Positions 36,601-44,943 of a stretch of DNA of 64,000 bases are shown here, piece after piece. The DNA lies in the NCBI GenBank assembly GCA_035906255.1, contig JAMIFM010000010.1:361231-425230 (forward strand), in the 5' to 3' direction. How positions within the stretch are numbered: the stretch's first letter is position 1; each line of letters begins with the position of its first letter. A program made the position numbers and the translations under genes. The notes beneath the pieces were generated by a model, which did no database searches, was not told the origin of the DNA, and saw only the letters and a program-made list of their open reading frames with translations. The stretch is from SB11 sp035906255. Lineage in GTDB: Bacteria; Bacteroidota; Bacteroidia; UBA8524.

Positions 36601-39600
36601 ACTACATTCTATAAAAACCTTACTGATTGGCAAGCATTTTGGCCAACTTGGAACTTGAAATCGTTGCAAGAACAACCGGTATTCATTAGTACAACTCAAG
36701 GTTCTATGGATGTTCACTTGCAATCATCATACGATGCTCCTTCAGGCGATTTAACTTTGGGTATCAATATTGATATGGATGGTGATGTGCGTTGCCCCGG
36801 TTCTATGACTATGGGTGCCGACCAATCATCATACCCTCAATTGGTTCCAGTTTCAACTTTTGTAGTAGCTGACAGCGTTTATGCTGCAAGCGGTACTCGT
36901 ATTGTAAACACAACTAAGGGCGAACCTACCAAATATACCTACAGGTGGTATGTTGACGGTGCGTTGGCTTCAACTAACCGTGATTTGGATTACCAATTTG
37001 CAGTTACTGGTAACTACGATGTGAAATTGGCAGTTGACGGATGCTCAGGTTCAGATAGCTCTAACCAAACAGTAGCTGTTATTCTTCCAACTTCTACTCC
37101 AAAATCTGATTTTGTAGCTACACCTCAAATAGTTGATTTGTATGCGATGGTAAACCTTCGCGATAACTCAACCTTCGGTCCTACCATTTGGCAATGGACT
37201 GCAAGTCCTTCAAGCGATGCTTTCTTCTCTAATGATGCAGACCAACATCCTACCATTTTCTTCGGAAGGTCAGGTTTTTATGATGTGTGCTTAAACACCG
37301 AGAACGATTTGGGTGTAGGAAAAGATACCTGCAAAAGCTCATACATCTTTGTTAAAGAAGAATACTCAATGTGCGGTAGCACATCTAACCCCAAAACCAC
37401 TGCCCGCTACGGTAAATTGTACGACGATGGTGGCCCTTCAGGTAACTATGCTACTAACCGTAACTGTAACTATTTGATTAATCCTTGCGCTTCTTCAATC
37501 ACATTGAAGTTCTCTCAATTTGCATTGGCAGCAGGTGAAACATTAAGGATTTATGATGGTGCTGATGCAACTGCTCCGCTAATAGGTGCTTACACAAGCA
37601 CTTCAGGTATGCCCGGCGGTTCAGCAGGTTTGGTTGCTACTTCAGGTCAGATGTTTATCAACTGGGTAACTGATGCAACTACACAAGCTGCAGGTTTTGC
37701 TGCCGAATGGACTTCAGTAGCTGATAATACCCCTGCTCCTGTAGCTGATTTCAGCTTCCCCGATACTTTGTTTATTGATGAAGATATCAGGTTCACAAGC
37801 ACGTCAAGCGGTACTAACCTTAGCTACCTATGGGATTTTGATCCTCCGTTCGAAATTCCCGGTAACGAAGGCGGTGAGAAAAACTTTGATGTTTACTCAT
37901 ACGGAACTTCAGGTAACTACAACGTAAAACTAAAAGTAGTTAACTGTGCCGGTTCAAACTCAATCACCAAATCAATCACCGTTCTTGATCCTATCACAGC
38001 TCCTGCTGTTGATTTTGATGCTGATAAAACAATGGTGGCTGTGAATGCATTGGTAACCCTTACCAACAAAACCACTCACGGTCCGTTGAACTACAGGTGG
38101 GAAATTTCTCCTTCAACAGGAGCTAATATCAAGCCTAACAAAAACAGCAAAAACATTACAGTTAACTTCTTAGTTCCCGGTGTATATTCAGTGAAACTGG
38201 TTGCCGGTAACAGTGTAGGTAACGATAGCTTAATCAAAACCTCATACATTACTGTGTATGACTATTGCGACCCGGGTGTTGCAAGTGTTGACGGTAAAAT
38301 CGGTATCAGCAATGTAACCTTTGGTGCTATTAACAACACTACTACTTCAGGTGTAGCTAAATACTCAAACTATATCAATCTTCCTCAGTTTGCTACTGTA
38401 ACCAAAGGCGGTAAATACCCTCTAAGCGTTTCACGTACTAACACTGTTGACGAAATGAACCGTAAGGTTTGGATTGACTGGAACATTGACGGCGATTTTG
38501 ATGATGCACTTGAATTGGTTGCTATTGAGGGTGCTACCCGCAACGCAACTTTCAATGCTATTGTAAATGTGCCTGCTACTGCTTCAGAAGGTTTCACTCG
38601 TATGCGTGTAGGCGTTAGCTACGGTAACGATGCTAACCATGCTTGCGGTTTGAACCGTGTAGGTGAGTTTGAAGACTATACTGTAAATATTATTGGCGAC
38701 GGTGTTGCTCCGGTTATTACTCTTAACGGTGCAAACAAAGTTACCTTTGAACAATGGTACCAATACGTTGAGGCCGGCTTTACTGCAATGGATGATATTG
38801 ACAGCAGCTTAACCAATGTGGTATCGGTTATCAGCAATGTTGACTCTACTACTGTTGGTTTGTACCAAGTAAGGTATGAAGTGAGCGATGTAGCAGGTAA
38901 CAAAACTGTTGTAACCCGCGATGTTGAAGTTACTCCTGACGTAACTGCTCCTGTTATCACTCTTGCAGGTGCTGCCAGCATCAACCATGATGTGTTAACT
39001 ACTTACGCTGATGCAGGTGCTACGGCTATGGATTACCTAAACCGTAACTTTACTTCATCAATTGTGGTAACTAATAATGTTAACGACCAAAAAGTAGGTG
39101 CTTATGTAGTAAACTACGAAATCACTGACCTTGCCGGTAACAAAGCATCAGTAAACCGTACTGTAAATGTTGTTGACCGTGTTGCTCCTATTATTACTAA
39201 AGTGGGAGATACTGTATTTGTTGAAGTTAAATCACCTTATACAGAACCCGGTATCAGTGCAACTGATAACTACGATGCTTCTGTATCAGTAGTTTCAGGT
39301 ACTGTAAACATTAACAAAACAGGCACTTATGTACTTAACTACACTGCCGCTGATACTGCCGGAAACAGCAGCACCGAAAGCCGTATAGTAGTAGTACGTG
39401 ATACACAAAAACCAGTTATAAGCATCAATGGCTTAGATACTGTTATTGTGAATGTGTTTAGCAATTACACTGATTTAGGCGCAACAGTTACTGATAACTA
39501 TTGCACAGGTTTAACTACTACACCTTCAATTGTGGTTAACATTAATAAATTGGGTGATTACTTGGTGAACTACGATGTTACTGATTGCGAAGGCAACGTA

Positions 39601-40167
39601 GCCGCTACTAAAACTCGCGTTGTAAGAGTTGTTGACCGTGTAGCTCCAGTACTACAGTTGAAAGGTTTTGTTTCAACCAACAAAATCATGCGTTGGATGC
39701 CTTACACCGATTCAGGTGTATCATACAGCGACAACTACTACACTGCTGCTGAATTGGCACCAAACCTTAAAGTAACTTCAAACGTAAATACACTTGCTGA
39801 AGGTATTTATGAATACTGCTATGATTTAACTGACCCATCGGGTAACATTGCGCAACGCGTTTGCCGCACTGTTGAGGTTATAGCTAACACTACCGGCATT
39901 ACCGAGGCATACCTTGAGAATGCAGTTAATGTTTATCCTAACCCAACCCGTGGCGAGTTGAACGTAGCCGTTAAATTTGACCAAAACCGAGAAGTTAAAG
40001 TAACTGTTGTGAATTTGTTAGGCGAAGTAATTACTTCAATAACACCTCAAACAGTACTTGAAAATAACTTCAATATAGACATGAGTGCCTATGCATCCGG
40101 ATTATATCTGGTACGAATTGAAGCAGATGGGATGGTACTTGTGAAAAAAGTGAACCTTGTTAAATAG
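33667..40167 (+). CDS. Giant multidomain secreted protein (beta-helix, CUB-like, GEVED, DUF5011) with T9SS sorting domain
   Basis: The 2166-residue protein starts at MKKTLLSSRQ; fourteen upstream codons in the same frame lie over the promoter leader. A long signal peptide ends near ALSGFSQ (about residue 46). Two right-handed beta-helix regions (about 58-445 and 615-980) flank a CARDB-like segment. Then come PKD-like modules, a CUB-like domain (about 1235-1350, with CGSTS and LRIYDGADATAP), another PKD pair, a GEVED-like domain (about 1535-1675, with VWIDWNIDGDFDDA and GEFEDYTV) and five tandem DUF5011/HYR-like modules of about 78 residues (about 1678-2075, each starting with a variant of APVITLNG). 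The type A sorting domain follows (from VNVYPNPTRGELNV). Such proteins are usually adhesins or matrix components; no enzyme motif is seen. Confidence 0.9.
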   Translation: MKKTLLSSRQRAGLTFGSRGLLSPNTWRKSLSAVAFLMVALSGFSQLSGVKTVNPSGSGANNYVSVSAAVADLVAKGVNGPVLFQVAAGTYSGQVAIPAITGASATNTITFDGGFGNANTRILTFAATSTTDAYTVRLNSTSFVNLKNLSIRNTGTAGGLGVHIYGTTNNCSIVACHIAVDSTTSNTNFKAIQMTNSTVVTDGSLCGGTAASTYNIVIDSNDIVGGTFSYYGTSSYSTTTVPFILFMRANKLRKAYQSAIGINNLNGYQINYNFIDMRTTLNSNYGFSHCNGSTSGSQLYEMIGNTFANCGQYGIYSLTRNSNGARGRIWNNFFRGEWRTNSARAIYMGYDRNFDVWANTVVMQNDLANTGAGIYIYPSGYPNDVRNNNVIISGANSSGLALYSEGGCISGADYNNYYKVNNGPGQFLNVINGSNVTKASYKGFGGFDANSYSEDPIITSTTDPRPGSICLKGVFQSVLPKDINNVTRLNPPTVGCAENAGGLNLDAEVNAFLKPTFPVSSGSNDIEVRIKNKGLMTLTSLNVTVTVGTTTKTINWTGSLASCNEAAVLFTGSNQFTISAGKNTVTAYVDNPNASADQNKSNDTLRTNFCTPFSAGTYTIDPAGTGPNNYKTFTEVAEILNCGGITGAVQFDVAAATFNEKLELVYVKGASRTNTIVFNGAGIGSSILQLPATTNAAIVSISGTPHVTVQNMSLRATSNTNIAAVKIASQSDSVKILNNSIEFSAFSNFTTFGVTFGDYNTNNAGAESVGSLVEGNNFVNCYYGIQLRSSSTTSRSSKITIRNNKFTGVYGYGVYVNYAAEIDVDKNTFTFGNYATSYGYYSNSGVTNIVRNNNFRNPGMYGMYIINENNNTVIYNNMMADFIGTSTGTYGGIYTSSTTGLKIYHNTVYFNPQTTSTSGNRAAMHLNFSNNADIKNNIFVYAGASTKGVAVSRNTSSNNCTFENNMYYSTADIYTEDYTTFYKNLTDWQAFWPTWNLKSLQEQPVFISTTQGSMDVHLQSSYDAPSGDLTLGINIDMDGDVRCPGSMTMGADQSSYPQLVPVSTFVVADSVYAASGTRIVNTTKGEPTKYTYRWYVDGALASTNRDLDYQFAVTGNYDVKLAVDGCSGSDSSNQTVAVILPTSTPKSDFVATPQIVDLYAMVNLRDNSTFGPTIWQWTASPSSDAFFSNDADQHPTIFFGRSGFYDVCLNTENDLGVGKDTCKSSYIFVKEEYSMCGSTSNPKTTARYGKLYDDGGPSGNYATNRNCNYLINPCASSITLKFSQFALAAGETLRIYDGADATAPLIGAYTSTSGMPGGSAGLVATSGQMFINWVTDATTQAAGFAAEWTSVADNTPAPVADFSFPDTLFIDEDIRFTSTSSGTNLSYLWDFDPPFEIPGNEGGEKNFDVYSYGTSGNYNVKLKVVNCAGSNSITKSITVLDPITAPAVDFDADKTMVAVNALVTLTNKTTHGPLNYRWEISPSTGANIKPNKNSKNITVNFLVPGVYSVKLVAGNSVGNDSLIKTSYITVYDYCDPGVASVDGKIGISNVTFGAINNTTTSGVAKYSNYINLPQFATVTKGGKYPLSVSRTNTVDEMNRKVWIDWNIDGDFDDALELVAIEGATRNATFNAIVNVPATASEGFTRMRVGVSYGNDANHACGLNRVGEFEDYTVNIIGDGVAPVITLNGANKVTFEQWYQYVEAGFTAMDDIDSSLTNVVSVISNVDSTTVGLYQVRYEVSDVAGNKTVVTRDVEVTPDVTAPVITLAGAASINHDVLTTYADAGATAMDYLNRNFTSSIVVTNNVNDQKVGAYVVNYEITDLAGNKASVNRTVNVVDRVAPIITKVGDTVFVEVKSPYTEPGISATDNYDASVSVVSGTVNINKTGTYVLNYTAADTAGNSSTESRIVVVRDTQKPVISINGLDTVIVNVFSNYTDLGATVTDNYCTGLTTTPSIVVNINKLGDYLVNYDVTDCEGNVAATKTRVVRVVDRVAPVLQLKGFVSTNKIMRWMPYTDSGVSYSDNYYTAAELAPNLKVTSNVNTLAEGIYEYCYDLTDPSGNIAQRVCRTVEVIANTTGITEAYLENAVNVYPNPTRGELNVAVKFDQNREVKVTVVNLLGEVITSITPQTVLENNFNIDMSAYASGLYLVRIEADGMVLVKKVNLVK

Positions 40168-40191
40168 GTTAATTAAGCCTCTTTCCTTTTT

Positions 40192-40219
40192 CAAAGCCCC
40201 GACGGGAGTCGGGGCTTTG
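40192..40219 (+). terminator. Strong rho-independent terminator
   Basis: CAAAGCCCCGAC pairs exactly with GTCGGGGCTTTG around GGGA and is followed by TTATTTC. It closes the giant protein gene. Confidence 0.9.
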
Positions 40220-40231
40220 TTATTTCTTAGC

Positions 40232-40239
40232 TAACTTTG
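40232..40239 (+). promoter_or_regulatory. -7 box (TAACTTTG) for the DUF2721 gene
   Basis: The box ends five bases before the ATG at 40245, so the transcript should begin at or next to the start codon (leaderless or nearly so). It sits only 12 bases after the preceding terminator. Confidence 0.6.
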
Positions 40240-40244
40240 CACAC

Positions 40245-40673
40245 ATGGAACTGCAACTTTCTACCCCCGCACTTTTGTTCAGCACCATATCACTTCTTAT
40301 GCTGGCCTATACCAACCGTTTTTTGGCCGTTGCCAAGCTTATTCGTGAATTGCACGATAAATACATCGATAAGCCCAGTGAGCACATTATACAGCAAATA
40401 ACCAACCTTAGGTTGCGGCTTAATCTTATCCGTAATATGCAATTGTTGGGTGTAAGCAGTTTGCTACTAAGTGTAGTATGTATGCTGTTGTTGTTTGTTG
40501 ACCAAGAGGGTTGGGCTAAAGTTGTGTTTAGCATCAGCATGATAACAATGGTAGTGTCATTATCCATCAGCGTTTGGGAAATTACAATCTCTGTTAAAGC
40601 ACTAAAAATCGAACTGCATGATATTGAAGTTCGCAGCCGAACATTTTTAGAAAAACTGTTTACCAAAGAATAA
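40245..40673 (+). CDS. DUF2721-family membrane protein
   Basis: The 142-residue protein has an N-terminal hydrophobic helix (STPALLFSTISLLMLAYTNR), a polar segment with RELHDKY, a second helix (LLGVSSLLLSVVCMLLLFV), a third (VVFSISMITMVVSLSISVWEI), and a charged C-terminal helix ending in VRSRTFLEKLF. This layout and the NRF...R.LHD motif match DUF2721, a family of small inner-membrane proteins of unknown role. The length is normal. The start follows a -7 box by five bases, and no Shine-Dalgarno sequence is visible. It lies upstream of the exopolyphosphatase-like gene with a gap of 98 bases. Confidence 0.85.
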   Translation: MELQLSTPALLFSTISLLMLAYTNRFLAVAKLIRELHDKYIDKPSEHIIQQITNLRLRLNLIRNMQLLGVSSLLLSVVCMLLLFVDQEGWAKVVFSISMITMVVSLSISVWEITISVKALKIELHDIEVRSRTFLEKLFTKE

Positions 40674-40771
40674 ACTTGGGGCGCTTGCAATAACAAGGGT
40701 AGGCCTCCCTTTTCCACACTTGTTGAAACAAAAAAACCTTAAAGACCCTGTTGCAGCTATAATTTAGCAGC

Positions 40772-41659
40772 GTGAAGATAGGCGCCGTTGACATAGGCTC
40801 AAATGCCATACGCTTACTTATCAGCAGGGTGATGCCTACCGAAAATAACGAGGTGCAGTTTAAAAAGGTAGAGTTCATCCGCATACCATTGAGGCTTGGG
40901 GACGATGTTTTTAAAACCGGAAAAATCGGGAAAGAAAAACAAGAACTTTTTGCCATGACCATGAACGCCTTTAAACTGATACTTGATATACACCGCGTTC
41001 GTCATTATATGGTGTGTGCCACCAGTGCCATGCGTGAGGCCAAGAACGGCGAAATGCTGGTGCGCAAAGTGCAAAAGAAATACGATTTTAATGTTGAGAT
41101 TATCAGTGGTGATAGAGAGTCGGAGCTTATCTTAAAATCCGTAATGTCATACTTTCCGGCCACAGGTAATTATGTAAATATTGATGTTGGCGGCGGAAGC
41201 ACAGAGATAACCCTCATCAAAGAACATACAGTAATAAATTCAAGGTCGTTCCCTATCGGTTCAGTCCGTCTAAAAGAAGGAAAAGCCAGTCCTGCCGTTT
41301 GGGATGAAATGAAAGACTGGGTATTGCAAAACACATCGGTAAAAGACCATATTACAGCAATCGGTACGGGCGGAAATATAAATAAGTTATACCAAATGGT
41401 GGTGGGTGAAACCAACGAGCCGATGACCATTGATGCGCTTAGGAAAATGTATTTAGAGATTAGTGCAATGAGTATAACCGACCGTATTTATAAATTGCAG
41501 CTGAACCCCGACCGCGCTGATGTGATAGACCATGCCGCAAAAATATACCTGTCAGTAATGGAGTGGGCAGGAATAAACACTATTTATTCGCCCAATGCCG
41601 GGCTTAAAGACGGCATTATCTTAGAGCTTTGGGATAAGTACAAAACAATTGTACGTTAA
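40772..41659 (+). CDS. Exopolyphosphatase / Ppx-GppA family phosphatase
   Basis: The 295-residue protein begins MKIGAVDIGSNAIRLLI, the phosphate-1 motif of the ASKHA fold, and has NIDVGGGSTEITLI (about residues 136-149) and AIGTGGNINKL (phosphate-2 region, about 195-205). It would hydrolyse inorganic polyphosphate or guanosine pentaphosphate; the sequence does not decide which. It contains only the core Ppx/GppA domain, shorter than the about 500-residue Escherichia coli Ppx but normal for the short branch common in Bacteroidota. The start is a GTG. A -7-like TAATTTAG ends four bases before it, so the mRNA may be leaderless. The gene probably has its own promoter. Confidence 0.9.
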   Translation: MKIGAVDIGSNAIRLLISRVMPTENNEVQFKKVEFIRIPLRLGDDVFKTGKIGKEKQELFAMTMNAFKLILDIHRVRHYMVCATSAMREAKNGEMLVRKVQKKYDFNVEIISGDRESELILKSVMSYFPATGNYVNIDVGGGSTEITLIKEHTVINSRSFPIGSVRLKEGKASPAVWDEMKDWVLQNTSVKDHITAIGTGGNINKLYQMVVGETNEPMTIDALRKMYLEISAMSITDRIYKLQLNPDRADVIDHAAKIYLSVMEWAGINTIYSPNAGLKDGIILELWDKYKTIVR

Positions 41660-41732
41660 AACCCAAACGTTTTATCTTTTCTAATAGTCTATCATACAAC
41701 TACGTTATTTAGTTTTTATTTATATTGCCAGT

Positions 41733-44700
41733 ATGATGAAATACCAAAGAGCCCTTTGGCTGCTGTGTTTTGCCCTGTTTTCAGTTATTTCAACAGCACA
41801 AACAAACCATCCTCAACAAATTGATGGGGAGGTATATCTAAAATACAAAAACGAATACCCTATAACGGGTTTATTAGTTAAAACGGATGCACCTTATGCC
41901 CTGTTACCCGGCTTTACCAAGGAGTTTTCACAAAAATTTGATGTGTATCGTGCCGATGCCACTTTTGCTGCGGCTAACGATATCAGGTTAAAGCAAATAG
42001 TGAGGGTATATTTTCGTGATGCAAAAGACATTGGTGCATTAATGAAAGAACTGGCAGCCAACCCGATGGTAGAATATGCAGAGCCTGTTCCGTTGAATGT
42101 AACAGGATATACGCCTAATGATTTAGGCAGCAATACTACCACCGGACAATGGGGGTTGTATAAGATTAAAGGCCGCGAAGCATGGGATATTTCTAAAGGC
42201 GATTCGGCAATTACGGTTGCAGTTGTTGACGACGGCATGAATATTTTTCATAACGATTTGAACAACAATGTTTGGAGAAACCCCAAAGAAATTGCCGGTA
42301 ATAAAATTGATGACGATAATAATGGGTATGTAGATGATATTTTTGGGTTTGATGTGGGCGATAAAGACCCAGACCCTTTCCATCCTAATACCAATTTTAC
42401 ACACGGTACCCACGTAGGCGGTATAGCAGGTGCGGTAAGTAATAACCAATTAGGTGTAGCTTCAATAGGGTACAATATTTCGCTAATGGCGGTAAAATGT
42501 ACCTTCAATTCACAATCAAGCACAGCTTCAATACCAATGGGGTATGAAGGCGTAACCTACGCCGCCAGTGCAGGAGCCAATATTATCAACTGCTCATGGA
42601 GTAGCGGGCAATTTAGCCAGACAGCACAAACTGTAATTGATTTTGCAGTTTCAAAAGGCAGTATTGTAGTGGCCGCAGCCAGCAACGACGGAGTGGAGCA
42701 AATACGTTACCCTGCCGCTTACGATGGTGTAATAGCTGTAGCCAGTACAGATATTAACGATAATAAATCCAGCTTTTCAAACTACGGTACTTGGGTGGAT
42801 GTTTCAGCACCCGGCAGCCGCATCCGCAGTACCATTGCCACAGGTTCGTACTCAACCTTTGATGGGACTTCAATGGCTACCCCAATGGTAGCCGGTTTGT
42901 TGGGTTTGATGAAATCGCACAACCCCAACGTTACAAATGCCCAACTTGAGCAATGCCTGGTAAGCAGCGCAGAGCCAATAGACGCATTAAACCAAACCTA
43001 TGCAGGTAAAATTGGTAGCGGCCGGATTGATGCCGAAAAATCATTGCAATGCGTAGGAGCATTGCTAAATGCAACACCAAAAGCGCAAATACAATCAGCA
43101 AGCACCACAGCTTGTCCCAATACTGTTGTTTCTTTTTATGGTAGCTCAACCAAAGGCAGTGCCGATAAATATACTTGGTACTTCCCAGGTGGTACACCCG
43201 CCACTGATACTACTCAAAATCCCGTAGTTACCTACACCACCGTTGGTGATTATGATGTTGCGTTAGTAGTAACCAATGCCAATGGAAGCGATTCGATAAA
43301 TCTTACTAAGTATGTTGCAGTTTCTGCTTACGGTACTGAAGTTGTTTATCAAGAAGATTTTGAAACAGGTAATTTAAACGGAATGGGTTTCACAGTCCTA
43401 AACCCTGATAACAGCACTACTTGGGATGTTGCAAATACAAACGCATTAAAAGGCAGCAAACGTTCATTACGCATGGGCTTTTTTAACTACGCAACAGTGG
43501 GTGAACGTGATGCTTTAATAAGCCCGATAATAAGCCTTAACGGAATAGCCAACAGCAGGCTTACCATGCAACACGCATACCGTGCCCGTAATGCAAATAG
43601 GCGCGACTCTTTGCTGGTATATGTATCTACTGATAGCGGGCAAACATTCCCGTATTTAGTGGCTGCCTTTGCTGAGAATAATAGTTACAGTTTTGCTACC
43701 CAAACCATATTGGCCACTTCGTTTACTCCTGCCTATACTTCTGATTGGTGCGTAGAGACGATTAAAGGCACTTCGTGTATTGATATTGATTTAAGTGACT
43801 TTGATTATCAAGACGGGATTGTATTTAAACTGGAAGCGTATAATGATAACGGTAATTATCTATACATTGATAATATCAAGATATCAGGTAATTGTGCCAG
43901 TTACAATACTAAAAAACCTGTAGCCGGTTTTGCCAATAGCGATACCACGTTTTGTCTTCCAGCCAATGAGGTTATGTTTGCCGACAAGAGTGCAAATTTT
44001 GGTAAATCTTACCAATGGACTTTTAAGGGCGGTAATCCGGCCACCTCTATACGTAAAAAACCTAGTGTTAAGTATTCAAGTTCAGGCACTTATGATGTAA
44101 CCCTTATAGTAGGTAACGATTTTGGGTACGATACCATTGAAATGAAGGATTACATTATTGCCGCAGCAAATCCTGTGGTTACCGTAAGGGCTGATACTAC
44201 CAAACTGTGTAGGGGACAAAGTACCCGTATGATTGCTACAGGTGCGAAGGATTATTTTTGGTACCCTGTTTTTGCCCTAAGCTCAACAGTAGGGGATACA
44301 GTTACTATTAATCCCCCTTCAAGCTTCACATACAATGTAAGAGGAACATCGGCAGAAGGTTGTGTTGACATTGAAACCATTTCAATCACAGTATATCCCG
44401 GCCCCGGTACGGTAAATATATTTAACAATGGCACAGGCTCATTATATACCAATAACAGCACAGTTGGGGTAAAATACCAATGGATGTTGGGTGGAGCAGA
44501 CTTACCGGGTGATACGGGCAAAACCATTACCCCGTCGCCATCCGCACCGGGTATGTATTCATTACGTGCCAGCGATAGTATAGGCTGCGAAGTAATATCA
44601 AACGAGTATTATTTCAATCCTTTATCGGTTAACAATGTTAACGATAAGAGCATAAAAGTATATCCTAACCCAACAACAGGTGATGTTTACTTTGAAGGCC

Positions 44701-44873
44701 TTGAGAAGGGTATTGAGGCTAAAATTATCTTGACTGATATGATAGGCCGCAAGGTGCTTGAAACCACCATTGCTACCAATACTATAAACGTTGATGCTCT
44801 GCCCGCAGGATTGTACTTTATATCTGTTGAGCAGAATAATACAGTGGTGTCTCAGAAATTGAGGGTGGAGTAA
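41733..44873 (+). CDS. Subtilisin-like (S8) serine protease with PKD domains and T9SS sorting domain
   Basis: The 1046-residue protein has a signal peptide (ALFSVISTAQ at its end) and a propeptide-like region (about residues 25-130). An S8 catalytic domain follows, with D166 in VAVVDDGMN, H224 in HGTHVGG and S380 in GTSMATPMVAG, a complete triad. PKD domains lie at about 450-530 and 735-815 (YTWYFPGG, YQWTFKGG), with a jelly-roll-like segment between them (about 535-730). The end, starting VYPNPTTGDVYFEG, is a type A sorting domain. It is expected to be an extracellular protease carried out by T9SS. The propeptide carries the usual VEYAEP motif. The gene ends before a strong bidirectional terminator. 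Confidence 0.95.
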   Translation: MMKYQRALWLLCFALFSVISTAQTNHPQQIDGEVYLKYKNEYPITGLLVKTDAPYALLPGFTKEFSQKFDVYRADATFAAANDIRLKQIVRVYFRDAKDIGALMKELAANPMVEYAEPVPLNVTGYTPNDLGSNTTTGQWGLYKIKGREAWDISKGDSAITVAVVDDGMNIFHNDLNNNVWRNPKEIAGNKIDDDNNGYVDDIFGFDVGDKDPDPFHPNTNFTHGTHVGGIAGAVSNNQLGVASIGYNISLMAVKCTFNSQSSTASIPMGYEGVTYAASAGANIINCSWSSGQFSQTAQTVIDFAVSKGSIVVAAASNDGVEQIRYPAAYDGVIAVASTDINDNKSSFSNYGTWVDVSAPGSRIRSTIATGSYSTFDGTSMATPMVAGLLGLMKSHNPNVTNAQLEQCLVSSAEPIDALNQTYAGKIGSGRIDAEKSLQCVGALLNATPKAQIQSASTTACPNTVVSFYGSSTKGSADKYTWYFPGGTPATDTTQNPVVTYTTVGDYDVALVVTNANGSDSINLTKYVAVSAYGTEVVYQEDFETGNLNGMGFTVLNPDNSTTWDVANTNALKGSKRSLRMGFFNYATVGERDALISPIISLNGIANSRLTMQHAYRARNANRRDSLLVYVSTDSGQTFPYLVAAFAENNSYSFATQTILATSFTPAYTSDWCVETIKGTSCIDIDLSDFDYQDGIVFKLEAYNDNGNYLYIDNIKISGNCASYNTKKPVAGFANSDTTFCLPANEVMFADKSANFGKSYQWTFKGGNPATSIRKKPSVKYSSSGTYDVTLIVGNDFGYDTIEMKDYIIAAANPVVTVRADTTKLCRGQSTRMIATGAKDYFWYPVFALSSTVGDTVTINPPSSFTYNVRGTSAEGCVDIETISITVYPGPGTVNIFNNGTGSLYTNNSTVGVKYQWMLGGADLPGDTGKTITPSPSAPGMYSLRASDSIGCEVISNEYYFNPLSVNNVNDKSIKVYPNPTTGDVYFEGLEKGIEAKIILTDMIGRKVLETTIATNTINVDALPAGLYFISVEQNNTVVSQKLRVE

Positions 44874-44892
44874 AAACCTCCCTGACGTAAAT

Positions 44893-44925
44893 AAAAAGCC
44901 CCGAACATTTTGTTCGGGGCTTTTT
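44893..44925. terminator. Bidirectional terminator between convergent genes
   Basis: A 15-bp stem, AAAAAGCCCCGAACA with its exact complement, surrounds the loop TTT. A-runs and T-runs on both sides allow it to end the protease gene and the leftward ABC transporter operon. Confidence 0.93.
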
Positions 44926-44943
44926 ATTTATAGTGGCAAGAGC

